This document shows, piece after piece, positions 26,016-35,447 of a stretch of DNA of 40,448 nt. The position numbers and the translations under genes were made by a program. Origin of the DNA: Atopobium sp034113385 (lineage in GTDB: Bacteria; Actinomycetota; Coriobacteriia; Coriobacteriales; Atopobiaceae); assembly GCF_034113385.1 (NCBI RefSeq), contig NZ_JAXEXL010000005.1:1-40448 (forward strand), read 5' to 3'. The notes below the pieces were generated by a model. That model searched no databases, was not told where the DNA came from, and was given only the letters and a program-made list of their open reading frames with translations. Position 1 is the stretch's first letter; the number at the start of each line of letters is the position of its first letter.

Positions 26016-26104
26016 GCTAAAGATTCACTCCTTTATGCTTAAAAATCTTGAACATGAGTATAACCCATCAAGCATGCCCATTAAATGCTATACTCTTACT
26101 CACA

Positions 26105-26226
26105 GTTTCAGGGCGGGGTGCAATTCCCCACTGGCGGTAAGGCTGCATGCCAAGCCCGCGCGCCGAGAAAAACGGCTGATCTGGTGCAAGTCCAGAGCCA
26201 ACGGTATAGTCCGGATGGAAGAAACG
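26105..26226 (+). ncRNA. FMN riboswitch (RFN element)
   Basis: The conserved core AGGGCGGGGTG, CCCCACTGGCGGT, then AGCCCGCG and CTGGTGCAAGTCCAGAGCC, then ACGGTATAGTCCGGATGG, in the order and spacing of RFN elements. It ends about 10 bases before the ribU start codon, with the ribosome-binding site GGAG immediately after, so control of translation initiation is likely. It senses FMN and shuts off riboflavin uptake. Confidence 0.95.
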
Positions 26227-26235
26227 GAGCGCCTC

Positions 26236-26817
26236 ATGGCACAACCTACTTCAAACATACAGCACGATTCTCATTCCACTACCGCTCAAGGTGCATGGAC
26301 TACCAAACGCATTGCTCTTACGTCATTGCTTTGTGCCGTCTCTGCCATCTGTACGCTCTTTTTAGAGTTTCCTATTTTGCCTGGTCTTGAGTTTTTAAAA
26401 TATGACCCTTCGGGCATCGTTGCGCTTATCGCCGGCTTTGCTTTTGGGCCAGCAACTGCAGCGGTTGTCTCGGTCTTGCCCTATTTGGTTCACTTTGCAA
26501 CACACTCTGGATTCTATGGTGTGATTATGGCTGTGCTTGCAACCATTTCACTTACACTACCTGCAGCAACTATTTATCAGCACAAGCCCACGTTTGTTGG
26601 CGCCCTGGTGGGTATGTTTGTTGGTGCTGTATGCTGCATTGGTGCTTGTATTATTGGCAACCTCATACTCACTCCTTTGTATATGGGCGCCAGCTTTCAT
26701 GATGTTGTGGCGCTTATTGTGCCAGCACTGTTACCTTTTAATCTGATAAAGATACTCATTAACTGTGTAGTTGCCGCTATCCTCTACAAGCCTCTTACCA
26801 AGGCCTTATCTGAGTAA
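26236..26817 (+). CDS. ribU: riboflavin ECF transporter, substrate-binding S component
   Basis: A 194-residue integral membrane protein with a short polar N-terminus and about six hydrophobic segments. The RibU-type signature EFPILPGLEFLKYDPSGI follows the first helix. It binds riboflavin outside and delivers it through the ECF module. I place the start at ATG 26236, 6 nt after CGGAG; an ATG at 26215 lies within the riboswitch 3' end. The FMN riboswitch directly upstream confirms the substrate. The ATPase and T-component genes follow at once, giving a complete transporter operon. Confidence 0.93.
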   Translation: MAQPTSNIQHDSHSTTAQGAWTTKRIALTSLLCAVSAICTLFLEFPILPGLEFLKYDPSGIVALIAGFAFGPATAAVVSVLPYLVHFATHSGFYGVIMAVLATISLTLPAATIYQHKPTFVGALVGMFVGAVCCIGACIIGNLILTPLYMGASFHDVVALIVPALLPFNLIKILINCVVAAILYKPLTKALSE

Positions 26818-26830
26818 GTCAATCTTATAC

Positions 26831-28756
26831 ATGACCAGCACTTCTCATAACAAACCTCTTGCACGGCTCGACAAGGTGAGCCTGTGGTACAAGGATGTTG
26901 CCGCACTCAACAAGGTGAGCCTCTCAATATACCCCGGAGAGCGTCTTTGCATCTTGGGTGCTAACGGCTCGGGCAAGTCAACCTTGGCGGGCGTACTCTG
27001 TGGGTTGCTTGCTCCTGATGAGGGCAGCGTTACCCTAGTTGACCAGGATGTTTGCATCAATGGCTCCCCTAACTTTGATGCGTATACAAAAGCACGGCGC
27101 TGGCTGGGGCTTGTTTTCCAAAACCCTGATGACCAAATCGTTACTTCCATCGTAGAAGACGACATTGCTTTTGGCCCAGAAAACCTTGGGGTTGACCCGC
27201 AAGAAATTACTCATCGCGTTAAGCGAGAATTACAGCGCGTAGCTCTTGAGTCCTACGCCAAGGCAAATCCATCGCATCTTTCTGGTGGACAAAAACAGCG
27301 TGTGGCTCTTGCGGGCGCACTTGCTATGGAACCCAAGCTTCTTGTGCTGGACGAGCCAGGAGCCTTGCTTGATGTTCGTGGCAGAAAAAGTGTTATGCAC
27401 GTCATGAACAATCTCGCAGCACAAGGCACTACTCTTGTGCACGTCACACATTTTATGGAAGAAGCTCTCGCGGCAAGCCGTGTTATTGTGCTGTCCCATG
27501 GTCGCATTGTATTGGACGGTACATCGCAAGAAGTGTTTTCTCACACAGACCAGCTGGCGCAGCTTGAACTAGAAGAGCCTTTTATTGCCCAGCTTTCCGC
27601 CAAGCTTGCACAAAAGCACGTTCCCATCTCTTGGACCTGTGACGAGAAAGACCTCCGCCAGCAACTTACATGCCTTCTGCAACCCGTCTGCGCATCTCAC
27701 AACACCATCCCGTCAGCACCACCGCAAAAGCAGACATACCCCCATACAACCGCAACCATCCCAGATGCCGCACCTACCTCTTGCACGCCAGCCATCCAAG
27801 CTCATAAGCTGTGCTACTCCTACGCTGCACATGCGCAAGCTGTTGCGCCCACTGCAGATGCTCCACACATCCCAAGCATTGCGTTGGACCATATTAGCTT
27901 TGCTATCCCACAAGGCTCATATACTTCAATCATTGGCCAAACTGGATCGGGTAAGTCTACCCTCGCACGGCTCATATGCGGTCTCGAGCGCCCAGACTCT
28001 GGTGAGCTACTGGTCAATAACATCAACACTGCCAACAAACGTAACCGACGCAAGCTCCACGGCCAAGTAGGCTATGTTATGCAACGTCCTGAGCGACAGC
28101 TTTTTGCTCAAACCGTGCTCGACGATGTAGCATACGGCCCCAAAAACCTCGGTTTCTTAGCAAAAGAAGCTACCGCCTGTGCTCGCCAAGCTCTCCAAGA
28201 AGTTGGCTTACTTCATAAACAAAATGCCTCGCCCTTTGAGCTATCTGGAGGCCAAGCGCGTCTCTGTGCCATTGCGGGTATCCTCGCTATGCAGCCAAAG
28301 ATTTTGCTGTTGGATGAACCAACTGCAGGCCTTGACCCCGCTGGCCGAGAAACCCTCCGTAGGATTCTTGTGCGCATCCACCAGCAAGGTACTACGGTAG
28401 TGCACATCACCCACTCTATGGAAGAAGCCGCCTTAACGGACAACATTCTTGTGCTGGACCAATCGCATATCCTTATGTACGGCACGCCATCTGAGGTGTA
28501 TCAACCGCACAACCAGCAGTGCTTACGTGATGCTGGGTTAGACCTGCCCTATTCACTTATCTTTGCTTTGGCGCTTCAAGCAAACGTCGATGGCCTTACG
28601 CTTGGACAGCCGCTCACCATGGATAAGCTCATGCATGAGCTTATCCATGCGCTGTCTCACACTCGTTCTTATACGCATTCCAGCACATCTACGGACACGC
28701 CACACTCTACGCCTTCCCCCGCAAAGGCGGTGACGCCTCCATGGCCTTCCATATAA
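26831..28756 (+). CDS. ECF transporter ATPase, fused EcfA1-EcfA2
   Basis: A 641-residue protein joining two ABC ATPase domains that are usually separate. Domain 1 has Walker A GANGSGKST (43-51), signature LSGGQ (~150) and Walker B LVLDEPGALLD (~171-181). Domain 2 has Walker A GQTGSGKST (369-377), signature ELSGGQ and Walker B LLLDEPTAGLD. A Pro/Thr-rich linker (~285-325) connects them. The first domain has the substitution DEPGA for the usual DEPTA. It powers uptake by RibU and possibly other S components. The ATG at 26831 is 13 nt after the ribU stop with a poor ribosome-binding site, suggesting coupling to ribU. Confidence 0.93.
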   Translation: MTSTSHNKPLARLDKVSLWYKDVAALNKVSLSIYPGERLCILGANGSGKSTLAGVLCGLLAPDEGSVTLVDQDVCINGSPNFDAYTKARRWLGLVFQNPDDQIVTSIVEDDIAFGPENLGVDPQEITHRVKRELQRVALESYAKANPSHLSGGQKQRVALAGALAMEPKLLVLDEPGALLDVRGRKSVMHVMNNLAAQGTTLVHVTHFMEEALAASRVIVLSHGRIVLDGTSQEVFSHTDQLAQLELEEPFIAQLSAKLAQKHVPISWTCDEKDLRQQLTCLLQPVCASHNTIPSAPPQKQTYPHTTATIPDAAPTSCTPAIQAHKLCYSYAAHAQAVAPTADAPHIPSIALDHISFAIPQGSYTSIIGQTGSGKSTLARLICGLERPDSGELLVNNINTANKRNRRKLHGQVGYVMQRPERQLFAQTVLDDVAYGPKNLGFLAKEATACARQALQEVGLLHKQNASPFELSGGQARLCAIAGILAMQPKILLLDEPTAGLDPAGRETLRRILVRIHQQGTTVVHITHSMEEAALTDNILVLDQSHILMYGTPSEVYQPHNQQCLRDAGLDLPYSLIFALALQANVDGLTLGQPLTMDKLMHELIHALSHTRSYTHSSTSTDTPHSTPSPAKAVTPPWPSI

Positions 28757-29541
28757 CCATTGGCCACTATGTGGCTGGCACTTCTTCCATCCATAAGCTT
28801 GACCCACGCACAAAAATCTTGGCATCCTTGGTGCTTATGGTCTCTGCCTTCTTTATTCAAACGCCCATCCAACTGGTCTTTGGTTTAATCTGCGCAGCAC
28901 TGCTAAGTCGTGCTGCTCAGATTCCCGCTCGCACGTTGTTTGATTCAATCAAGCCCCTTATAGGCATGCTACTTGCACTTGGTTTGATTAATATGCTCAT
29001 GATTCATCGTGGAGAAGTGCTGTTTACCTGGGGCATTATTACTATTACCAGTGAAGGCATACGGGTAGCACTACTGTATTCTCTTCGTATGATTGTGGCT
29101 ATTGTAGCGGCATCACTTTTGCTCGTAAGTACCACGCCCACACAGCTCACGGACGCCTTTGATGCGCTGCTTGCTCCCTTGGGGAGCCTAGGCCTACCCG
29201 CCCATGAGCTTGCCATGGTTTTCTCGCTCATGTTGCGCTTTATTCCCATACTTGCAGATGAAGCAAACGCCATTATGGATGCACAGGCTATACGTGCAGC
29301 CAGCATGCACGAAGGCTCTGTACTCAAGCGCATTAAATCCTGTATTCCCGTCATTATTGCCCTGCTTGCAAGCGCTCTGCGTCATGCCAATGGTCTGGCT
29401 CGCTCACTGGATGCTCGCTGCTATGAAGGCGGTGCCGCTCGTTCCCATTGGCATCCTTTGGCGTATAAAAAGCGTGACGCCCTTGCTTGGGGCATCACGC
29501 TTATGTACTGCCTTGTTTTAGGAATCCTTGCACGTTACTAA
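28741..29541 (+). CDS. ecfT: ECF transporter transmembrane T component
   Basis: A 266-residue membrane protein of the CbiQ/EcfT family that couples the ATPases to the S component. The start ATG overlaps the end of the ATPase gene by 16 bp. Five or so membrane segments are visible, and the two C-terminal coupling-helix motifs are recognisable as AIRAASM (~183) and RSLDARCYEGG (~221), variants of the family's Ala-Arg-Gly signatures. It completes the riboflavin uptake operon and ends 7 bp from the convergent DAHP synthase gene, leaving no room for a private terminator. Confidence 0.92.
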   Translation: MAFHITIGHYVAGTSSIHKLDPRTKILASLVLMVSAFFIQTPIQLVFGLICAALLSRAAQIPARTLFDSIKPLIGMLLALGLINMLMIHRGEVLFTWGIITITSEGIRVALLYSLRMIVAIVAASLLLVSTTPTQLTDAFDALLAPLGSLGLPAHELAMVFSLMLRFIPILADEANAIMDAQAIRAASMHEGSVLKRIKSCIPVIIALLASALRHANGLARSLDARCYEGGAARSHWHPLAYKKRDALAWGITLMYCLVLGILARY

Positions 29542-29548
29542 AGACAAA

Positions 29549-30577
29549 CTAAAGGCGCTCAGCCATAGAGAAAATCAAGCGCTCAGACGCATCCCAACCA
29601 AGACAAGCGTCAGTAATAGATTTACCGTATACGCCACCATTAACAGGTTGATTGCCGTCTTCTAAATAACTCTCCACCATAAAGCCTCGGAAAAGACCAG
29701 CTACCTTGCTCGAACGATTCATGCTGTCCAAAACCTCGTTGCAAATACGCACTTGCTCCAAGGGGCGTTTGCCTGAATTGTCATGGTTGCAGTCAATAAC
29801 TACCGCAGGGTTGTTATACATATCGGTGGTGTAACAATCTGCCAGACGCTCTAGATGTTCGTAATGATAGTTGGCGTGCGTTCGCCCATCAGAACCAACA
29901 TAGCCGCGCAAAATGGCATGTGCCAGCTCATTGCCCGTAGTTCTGACTTCCCAATTACGATAAATAAACGTCTGTGACTGCTGCGCTGCATAAATGGAGT
30001 TCAGCATAACGTCCAAGCTACCGCCCGTAGGATTCTTCATACCAACAGGGCCAGGAACGCCACTAGCAACCAGGCGATGCTCCTGATTTTCTACAGAGCG
30101 CGCGCCCACAGCATTGTATGCCAACAAATCCTTCAAAAACTGATAGTTGGATGGGTACAGCATTTCATCCGCAGTATACATACCTGTTTCTTCAATCACA
30201 CGAAGATGCATGTGACGAATAGCCTTCACACCCGCCAGCAAATCATCGCCCGCTTGTGGATTGGGGTTATGCAGCAGACCCTTATACCCGGTGCCTTTAG
30301 TACGAGGCTTATTGGTATATACACGCGGAATAATTATGAGCTTATCGGCAACTTTCTCAGAAACTGCTGCCAGACGCACCATATAATCCAGCACGGCATC
30401 CTCACGATCAGCCGAACACGGCCCCATAATAAGCAGCTTGCGCCCATCTTTACCACGCAACACATTAGCCACAGCCTCATCAAACGCACACTTGCGCTGC
30501 TTGGCATCTGCCGATAAGGGCATCTGCTCGCGAATTTCTTGTGGGATAGGCAGCTTGCGCATGAAGTCAAACGCCAT
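29549..30577 (-). CDS. 3-deoxy-7-phosphoheptulonate synthase (class I, AroFGH type)
   Basis: A 342-residue enzyme that condenses phosphoenolpyruvate and erythrose-4-phosphate, the first step of aromatic amino acid synthesis. Characteristic motifs are LLIMGPCSADR (~49-59), PRVYTNKPRTKGTGYKG (~84-100), SVENQEHR and SGVPGPVGMKNPTGG (~160-185), and VIDCNHDNSGK (~260-270) with metal ligands. The N-terminus matches the short feedback-regulated type but does not reveal which amino acid inhibits it, so I do not pick aroF, G or H. ATG with GAGGT 6 nt upstream. It stands alone, with galE divergent on the other side. Confidence 0.95.
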   Translation of the reverse strand: MAFDFMRKLPIPQEIREQMPLSADAKQRKCAFDEAVANVLRGKDGRKLLIMGPCSADREDAVLDYMVRLAAVSEKVADKLIIIPRVYTNKPRTKGTGYKGLLHNPNPQAGDDLLAGVKAIRHMHLRVIEETGMYTADEMLYPSNYQFLKDLLAYNAVGARSVENQEHRLVASGVPGPVGMKNPTGGSLDVMLNSIYAAQQSQTFIYRNWEVRTTGNELAHAILRGYVGSDGRTHANYHYEHLERLADCYTTDMYNNPAVVIDCNHDNSGKRPLEQVRICNEVLDSMNRSSKVAGLFRGFMVESYLEDGNQPVNGGVYGKSITDACLGWDASERLIFSMAERL

Positions 30578-30728
30578 GATATACCTCGCTATCTATTTTA
30601 TGTAATGGATGCATGTTAGCACCTCAACCCATCCGTGCACATGCAATTCATGTAGCTCGCTTATACTTGCAAAGAAACGTTAACAGTTCGCGGCGGCTCA
30701 AATGGCTTTCGCGAGGTTCGGAGGAAAC

Positions 30729-31784
30729 ATGGACGCTGCAACACCTGCACAACAGCAATGCGTGCTCGTAACCGGTGGCTTGGGCTTTATTGGAAGCCAC
30801 ACCGTAGTTGAACTGCTCAAAGGTGGCTACAACGTTGTAGTTGTAGATAACCTCTTTAATGCAAACGAGAAGGTCTTGGATCGTATTGACACCATCGTAG
30901 GTGAAGATGCAGCCAAAAACCTCTCTTTTTACCGCGCAGATGTATGCGACCGTGAGGCTCTTACGAGCATTTTTGATGACAATACCATTACGTCTGTCAT
31001 TCATTTTGCAGGCTATAAAGCTGTTGGTGAATCTGTGGTAAAGCCTATTGAGTACTATACCAACAACCTCACCTCCACACTAACGCTGGTGGATGTCATG
31101 CGCGAGCACGGCTGCAAGTCAATTATTTTCTCGAGCTCTGCCACAGTATATGGTAACCCCGACGCCCTACCCCTTACGGAAGCAAGCCCCAAGAAAAACG
31201 CCACTAATCCCTACGGATGGACCAAGTGGATGATTGAGCAAATCTTGACGGACCTTCACACGTCTGATTCCGCGTGGAATGTTGTCTTGCTGCGCTACTT
31301 TAATCCTATTGGCGCTCATCCCTCAGGACTTATGGGTGAAGACCCTAAGGGCATTCCCAACAACCTAGTACCATACGTAGCTCAGGTAGCAGTGGGTAAA
31401 CGTGATGCTATTCATGTATATGGCGATGATTACGACACCCCTGATGGCACGGGCGTGCGTGATTACATTCACGTTTGTGACCTGGCATGTGGCCATGTAG
31501 CAGCTCTTACATGGATGAACGACCGCACCGGTGTTGAGGTCTTTAACCTTGGTACAGGTAAGGGTAGCTCTGTTTTGGATGTTATTACGTCCTTCTCGGC
31601 AGCTTGTGGCAAAAAACTTCCATATGTTATGGAGCCACGTCGCTCTGGAGATGTTACCGCTAATTATGCCAATTGCATTAAGGCTAAGGAGTATATGGGT
31701 TGGGAAGCTCAGTATGACCTGGATGACATGTGTCGTGATTCTTGGAATTGGCAGTCCCACAACCCTAATGGCTATGAAGGTTAA
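30729..31784 (+). CDS. galE: UDP-glucose 4-epimerase
   Basis: A 351-residue extended short-chain dehydrogenase/reductase that interconverts UDP-glucose and UDP-galactose. The NAD-binding GGLGFIGS is at ~16-23, the catalytic Ser in FSSSATVYG at ~135, Tyr162 and Lys166 in YGWTK, and the substrate-binding RYFNPIGAHPSG follows. I start at ATG 30729, preceded by GGAGG at 5 nt, which places the Rossmann motif at its usual distance; an upstream in-frame ATG has no such site. The polyprenyl synthase gene follows after 3 nt, so both are in one transcript, possibly for envelope polysaccharide and lipid carrier supply. Confidence 0.94.
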   Translation: MDAATPAQQQCVLVTGGLGFIGSHTVVELLKGGYNVVVVDNLFNANEKVLDRIDTIVGEDAAKNLSFYRADVCDREALTSIFDDNTITSVIHFAGYKAVGESVVKPIEYYTNNLTSTLTLVDVMREHGCKSIIFSSSATVYGNPDALPLTEASPKKNATNPYGWTKWMIEQILTDLHTSDSAWNVVLLRYFNPIGAHPSGLMGEDPKGIPNNLVPYVAQVAVGKRDAIHVYGDDYDTPDGTGVRDYIHVCDLACGHVAALTWMNDRTGVEVFNLGTGKGSSVLDVITSFSAACGKKLPYVMEPRRSGDVTANYANCIKAKEYMGWEAQYDLDDMCRDSWNWQSHNPNGYEG

Positions 31785-31787
31785 TTC

Positions 31788-32873
31788 ATGACCACTTCTT
31801 CACACCCCTCCACAACCAAACCATCGGACAAGGGTGCCGCTTTTGCGCAATTCTTAGCCGCCAAACATGCAGGTATTGATGACTATTTGCAAGCCACTGC
31901 TCCACGCGTTGCTTCTACAAAAACATCTGGAGTACCTGTAGATGATTTGAATAGTTTTTTGTATGCACCACTACAGGCATTTACTGCTCAGGGTGGCAAA
32001 CGCACGCGTCCGGCACTGTGCTTATTGGGTGCTCTTGCGGTAGGTGGGGATGAAGAAGGAGCACTAGACATTGCTGCAGCTATTGAAGACTTTCAAAGCG
32101 CCGCACTTATCCACGATGATATCGCAGACAAAAGCGAGTTGCGTCGCGGAGAACCTTGTGTGTATCGTACCCAGGGAATAGGGAGCGCCATCACCATTGG
32201 TGACCTTGCCTTAGTTAATGTGATTGCACGCGCAGTGCGCGCCGCGCAGCTATCTGATGCCACAAAAGTGCAGCTTATTGAGCTTCTCTGCCAAATGGAA
32301 GAACGCACCATTGAGGGTCAGGCACTCGACCTTGGTTGGGCGCGTGATGGTCGCTGGGATATTTCTGAGGATGACTATCTCTATATGGCTTCTCATAAAA
32401 CGGCTTATTATTCTGCAGCAATTCCGCTTGTTGCGGGGGCCCTTTGTACTGGCAAGGCCACGGATGCTCAGCTACGGGCACTCAATACCTTTGGCATGAA
32501 AACAGGTCTTGCCTTCCAGCTCCATGACGATGTGCTTAACTTAGTGGGTAATGCCGCCACTCAGGGTAAGGACTGGCGCAGCGATATAACAGAAGGCAAG
32601 CGCACACTTTGTGTTGTACATGCTCTTTCCCATCTGAACACAAAAAACCGCAATGAGCTTATAGAACTTTTAAGCAACACAACATCAGACCAAGCACAGC
32701 TTGCATACGCCGTAGAGCTTATGGAGCAGGCTGGCAGTATTGCATATGTTCAAAACTATGCACATACGCTGGTACATGAGGCACAATCTGTGCTGGATGA
32801 GGCTCAGTTAACAACAAGCGCCCGGTCAATTTTGTATTCTATGGCAGACTTTTTTATTGAACGTCTTGGCTAG
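31788..32873 (+). CDS. polyprenyl (geranylgeranyl/farnesyl-type) diphosphate synthase
   Basis: A 361-residue trans-isoprenyl diphosphate synthase. The first Asp-rich motif is D110-D111-I-A-D114 in HDDIADKSELRRG and the second is D247-D248-V-L-N251, with Asn in place of the last Asp. GGKRTRP (69-75) binds IPP. It builds a C15-C50 prenyl chain, perhaps for undecaprenyl or quinone precursors; the product length cannot be read safely from the bulky residues before the first motif. It is cytoplasmic. AAGG lies 7 nt before the ATG, overlapping the end of galE. Confidence 0.9.
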   Translation: MTTSSHPSTTKPSDKGAAFAQFLAAKHAGIDDYLQATAPRVASTKTSGVPVDDLNSFLYAPLQAFTAQGGKRTRPALCLLGALAVGGDEEGALDIAAAIEDFQSAALIHDDIADKSELRRGEPCVYRTQGIGSAITIGDLALVNVIARAVRAAQLSDATKVQLIELLCQMEERTIEGQALDLGWARDGRWDISEDDYLYMASHKTAYYSAAIPLVAGALCTGKATDAQLRALNTFGMKTGLAFQLHDDVLNLVGNAATQGKDWRSDITEGKRTLCVVHALSHLNTKNRNELIELLSNTTSDQAQLAYAVELMEQAGSIAYVQNYAHTLVHEAQSVLDEAQLTTSARSILYSMADFFIERLG

Positions 32874-32963
32874 CAGCTTTGAGGTAACTTTGGTCGGGTA
32901 CACTTTGCACTACGTACAATAAGTTTGCACAACATAACGTAGCATTACGTTTTAGGAGGATAG

Positions 32964-33875
32964 ATGGACCCCATTCGTGAAGGCATGAGCGGAGTTGCCG
33001 TGGAAGATATCCAGGAACGCCTGGTTAATCTTGGCTACAACATCGACGATGCCGAGCGCAGTAATGCAACGTTTGGCAGTTCAACCGCTACGGCAGTCAC
33101 CCGTTTTCGTCTCGATCACGAGCTGTCACTCTCCAGCGAGGTAGATACTGCCTGTTGGGCAAAACTCGTAGAAGAAAGCTGGGAGTTTGGTGAGCGCACA
33201 CTCTACCTACGTCTCCCTAATTTCCATGGACGGGACATTAAAATCCTGCAAGAACGCCTTAATGTGCTGGGTTTTTCCTGTGGGCAACCCGATGGTTACT
33301 ACGGTGTTCATACAGAAGCGGCGGTTAAGCAATTCCAAGAAAACATTGGTTTGTTGGCAGATGGCATGGCCTTCTCGGATACCTTTGATGCCATTAATCG
33401 CCTACATCATGTATGGAACGGTAAACCTGCAGCTGGCCCTCATCCTCAAATGGGCATGAGCTTTGCCCGTGCTGCATCCGTTTTGGAACATGCTCACCTA
33501 GCTTTTAGTGCTGCAGACCCTATCTCGCGCAATGTTGCTGGCCGTCTATGGAACCTTGCACAAGCAACCGTAACCGATGCGGATATTGAACTCATTGATT
33601 CTGTGGACGAGCATACCAAACTCACCAAAACGGTCTTTTTGCTCTCGCCCAGCTCGCTTCCATACAACACCAACATCCCCAATGTGGAAGTAGATGACTT
33701 AGAAACACTTCCTCGCCGCATTCGCACTGCCTGTGAAAGCTCTCGTGCTTCTCATCCATTGGTGCGCCTTGAGCTTCCTATTGGCACGGATTACGACGGA
33801 ACCTTCTCTGCTTCTGATGCACAAACGTTGGCAGTTATGTTGCTTGATGCAATTTGCGAAGCATTTTCTAATTAG
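32964..33875 (+). CDS. peptidoglycan-binding-domain protein, possibly a degenerate amidase
   Basis: A 303-residue protein with no signal peptide. Two PG_binding_1 domains occupy residues ~5-70 (EGMSGVAVEDIQERLVNLGY) and ~78-145 (HGRDIKILQERLNVLGF, then GYYGVHTEAAVKQFQ). The C-terminal ~150 residues lack the zinc-binding 'DpGHGG' and other amidase_3 ligands expected of the actinobacterial N-acetylmuramoyl-L-alanine amidase/CwlM family that has this domain order. This suggests a regulatory, catalytically dead relative, which is my inference. The start has AGGAGG 4 nt upstream. It has its own promoter region and precedes tRNA-Gln and glmU. Confidence 0.8.
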   Translation: MDPIREGMSGVAVEDIQERLVNLGYNIDDAERSNATFGSSTATAVTRFRLDHELSLSSEVDTACWAKLVEESWEFGERTLYLRLPNFHGRDIKILQERLNVLGFSCGQPDGYYGVHTEAAVKQFQENIGLLADGMAFSDTFDAINRLHHVWNGKPAAGPHPQMGMSFARAASVLEHAHLAFSAADPISRNVAGRLWNLAQATVTDADIELIDSVDEHTKLTKTVFLLSPSSLPYNTNIPNVEVDDLETLPRRIRTACESSRASHPLVRLELPIGTDYDGTFSASDAQTLAVMLLDAICEAFSN

Positions 33876-33920
33876 TAGTAGCGAAAAACACCCTTTGTCG
33901 TATACACTAGTAAGGCGCAC

Positions 33921-33995
33921 TGGGGCATCGTCCAATGGTTAAGACACGGGTTTTTGGTGCCTGTAATGGGGGTTCGACTCCCTCTGCCCCAGCCA
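33921..33995 (+). tRNA. tRNA-Gln (UUG)
   Basis: A 75-nt cloverleaf with encoded CCA. Acceptor TGGGGCA pairs with TGCCCCA, the anticodon loop is TTTTGGT giving UUG, and the T-loop is TTCGACT. It stands between the peptidoglycan-binding-domain gene and glmU, 42 bp before the glmU start. Confidence 0.95.
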
Positions 33996-34037
33996 GTCGC
34001 ATTTTGACGGCTTAATCTCTTTCTTGGAGGCATAGTA

Positions 34038-35447
34038 ATGCCACTCACCGCGATAGTCCTCGCAGCTGGCGAGGGTACGCGCATGAAGTCCCGTCATCCT
34101 AAAGTTATGCACAAATTGCTAGACCGTCCTTTAGTAGGTTGGACGGTTGATTGCGCACGACGCGCCGGCTGTGACCGCATTATTGTGGTGGTGGGGCATG
34201 GTGCGCAAGAAGTACGCGATTATATGGGCACTTTTGATGACGTAGAGTTTGTCGAGCAACCCCAACAACTCGGAACTGGTCATGCCGTACGCTGCGTTTT
34301 TGATGCTCTGTATTCTGGGTCCAATCCCCTCAATATTCAAGGTAACTTCATTGTTTTGTACGGCGACAGCCCCTTGGTACGCCCACAAACCATTTCTTGG
34401 TTGGCTACCACATCCGCTGCGCGTAAGGACAGTTGTACCGTCCTTACCATGACGCCTCCTGACCCCACGGGATATGGGCGTATCTACTCTGAGGATGGAC
34501 AGGTTAAAGCTATTATCGAGCATAAAGATTGCACTGCTGCACAGCAAGAAGCACTGCGTGAGTGCAACTCTGGTATCTATTGCTTTGAAGGCACTGCTCT
34601 TGCAGAAGGCATTACCCAGCTGTCTAACAATAATGCTCAGGGCGAGTACTACCTCACTGATATGATTGCTTGGCTCAATAGCCGTGGTAGCGCTGTTTCT
34701 GCAGTACATTGCGAAGAATATACCGAACTTTTGGGTGTTAACTCTCGCGTGCAGCTTGCAAGTGCCAACAAAATCATGCAACAGCGTATTAACCAACAAC
34801 ACATGGAGCAGGGTGTTACCATGCTAGACCCTGCAACGGTGTGGATTGGTCCAGATGTAATCATTGGCCAAGACACAGAAATTTTGCCTCATACACTCAT
34901 ATTTGGTCATACCACAGTTGGCACGGATTGTGTGCTGGGGCCCAACACACGCCTTATCAATGCTAAAGTAGGCAACAATTGCCTTGTGGATGAGACTATT
35001 ATTGTGGATTCCACCATAGACAACCATGTAACTTGCGGCCCACGCGCTTATTTGCGTGGCGGCACTCACCTGAAGGACGGCGCCAAAGCAGGCACCCACG
35101 TTGAGCTTAAAAACTCTGTTGTAGGAAAAGGCTCCAAAGTTCCCCACTTATCCTACCTGGGCGATACCACCATGGGCAGCGGTGTCAACATTGGCGGCGG
35201 TTCCATTACATGCAATTATGATGGCGTTCACAAAAATAAGACCACAATTGGCAATAATGCCTTCATAGGCTCGGATACTATGATGGTAGCTCCCGTACAT
35301 ATTGGAGAAGGTGCTGTGACGGGCGCAAGTTCTTGCATTTACGAGGATGTTCCTGCGGGTGCGCTTGGTATTGAGCGTTCCCCTCAGGTCATAAAGGAAG
35401 GTTATGCAGCCGCAAGGCAGCAGCGACTCGAGAAAGGCAACAAGTAA
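34038..35447 (+). CDS. glmU: bifunctional GlcNAc-1-phosphate uridyltransferase / GlcN-1-phosphate acetyltransferase
   Basis: A 469-residue enzyme making UDP-GlcNAc for peptidoglycan. The N-terminal pyrophosphorylase begins LAAGEGTRMKSRHPKVMHKL (~7-26), with QLGTGHA and YGDSPLV further on. The C-terminal half is a left-handed beta-helix of hexapeptide repeats, with the acetyltransferase segment ITCNYDGVHKNKT (catalytic His expected in this region). The length is normal. TTGGAGG lies 8 nt before the ATG. Its stop overlaps the prs start by one base (TAATG), so glmU-prs-pth form one operon. Confidence 0.96.
   Translation: MPLTAIVLAAGEGTRMKSRHPKVMHKLLDRPLVGWTVDCARRAGCDRIIVVVGHGAQEVRDYMGTFDDVEFVEQPQQLGTGHAVRCVFDALYSGSNPLNIQGNFIVLYGDSPLVRPQTISWLATTSAARKDSCTVLTMTPPDPTGYGRIYSEDGQVKAIIEHKDCTAAQQEALRECNSGIYCFEGTALAEGITQLSNNNAQGEYYLTDMIAWLNSRGSAVSAVHCEEYTELLGVNSRVQLASANKIMQQRINQQHMEQGVTMLDPATVWIGPDVIIGQDTEILPHTLIFGHTTVGTDCVLGPNTRLINAKVGNNCLVDETIIVDSTIDNHVTCGPRAYLRGGTHLKDGAKAGTHVELKNSVVGKGSKVPHLSYLGDTTMGSGVNIGGGSITCNYDGVHKNKTTIGNNAFIGSDTMMVAPVHIGEGAVTGASSCIYEDVPAGALGIERSPQVIKEGYAAARQQRLEKGNK

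Noticed and set aside
34131..34802. Minus-strand frame of 223 codons inside glmU
   Set aside because: Shadow of the glmU coding sequence; no start signal or recognisable product.
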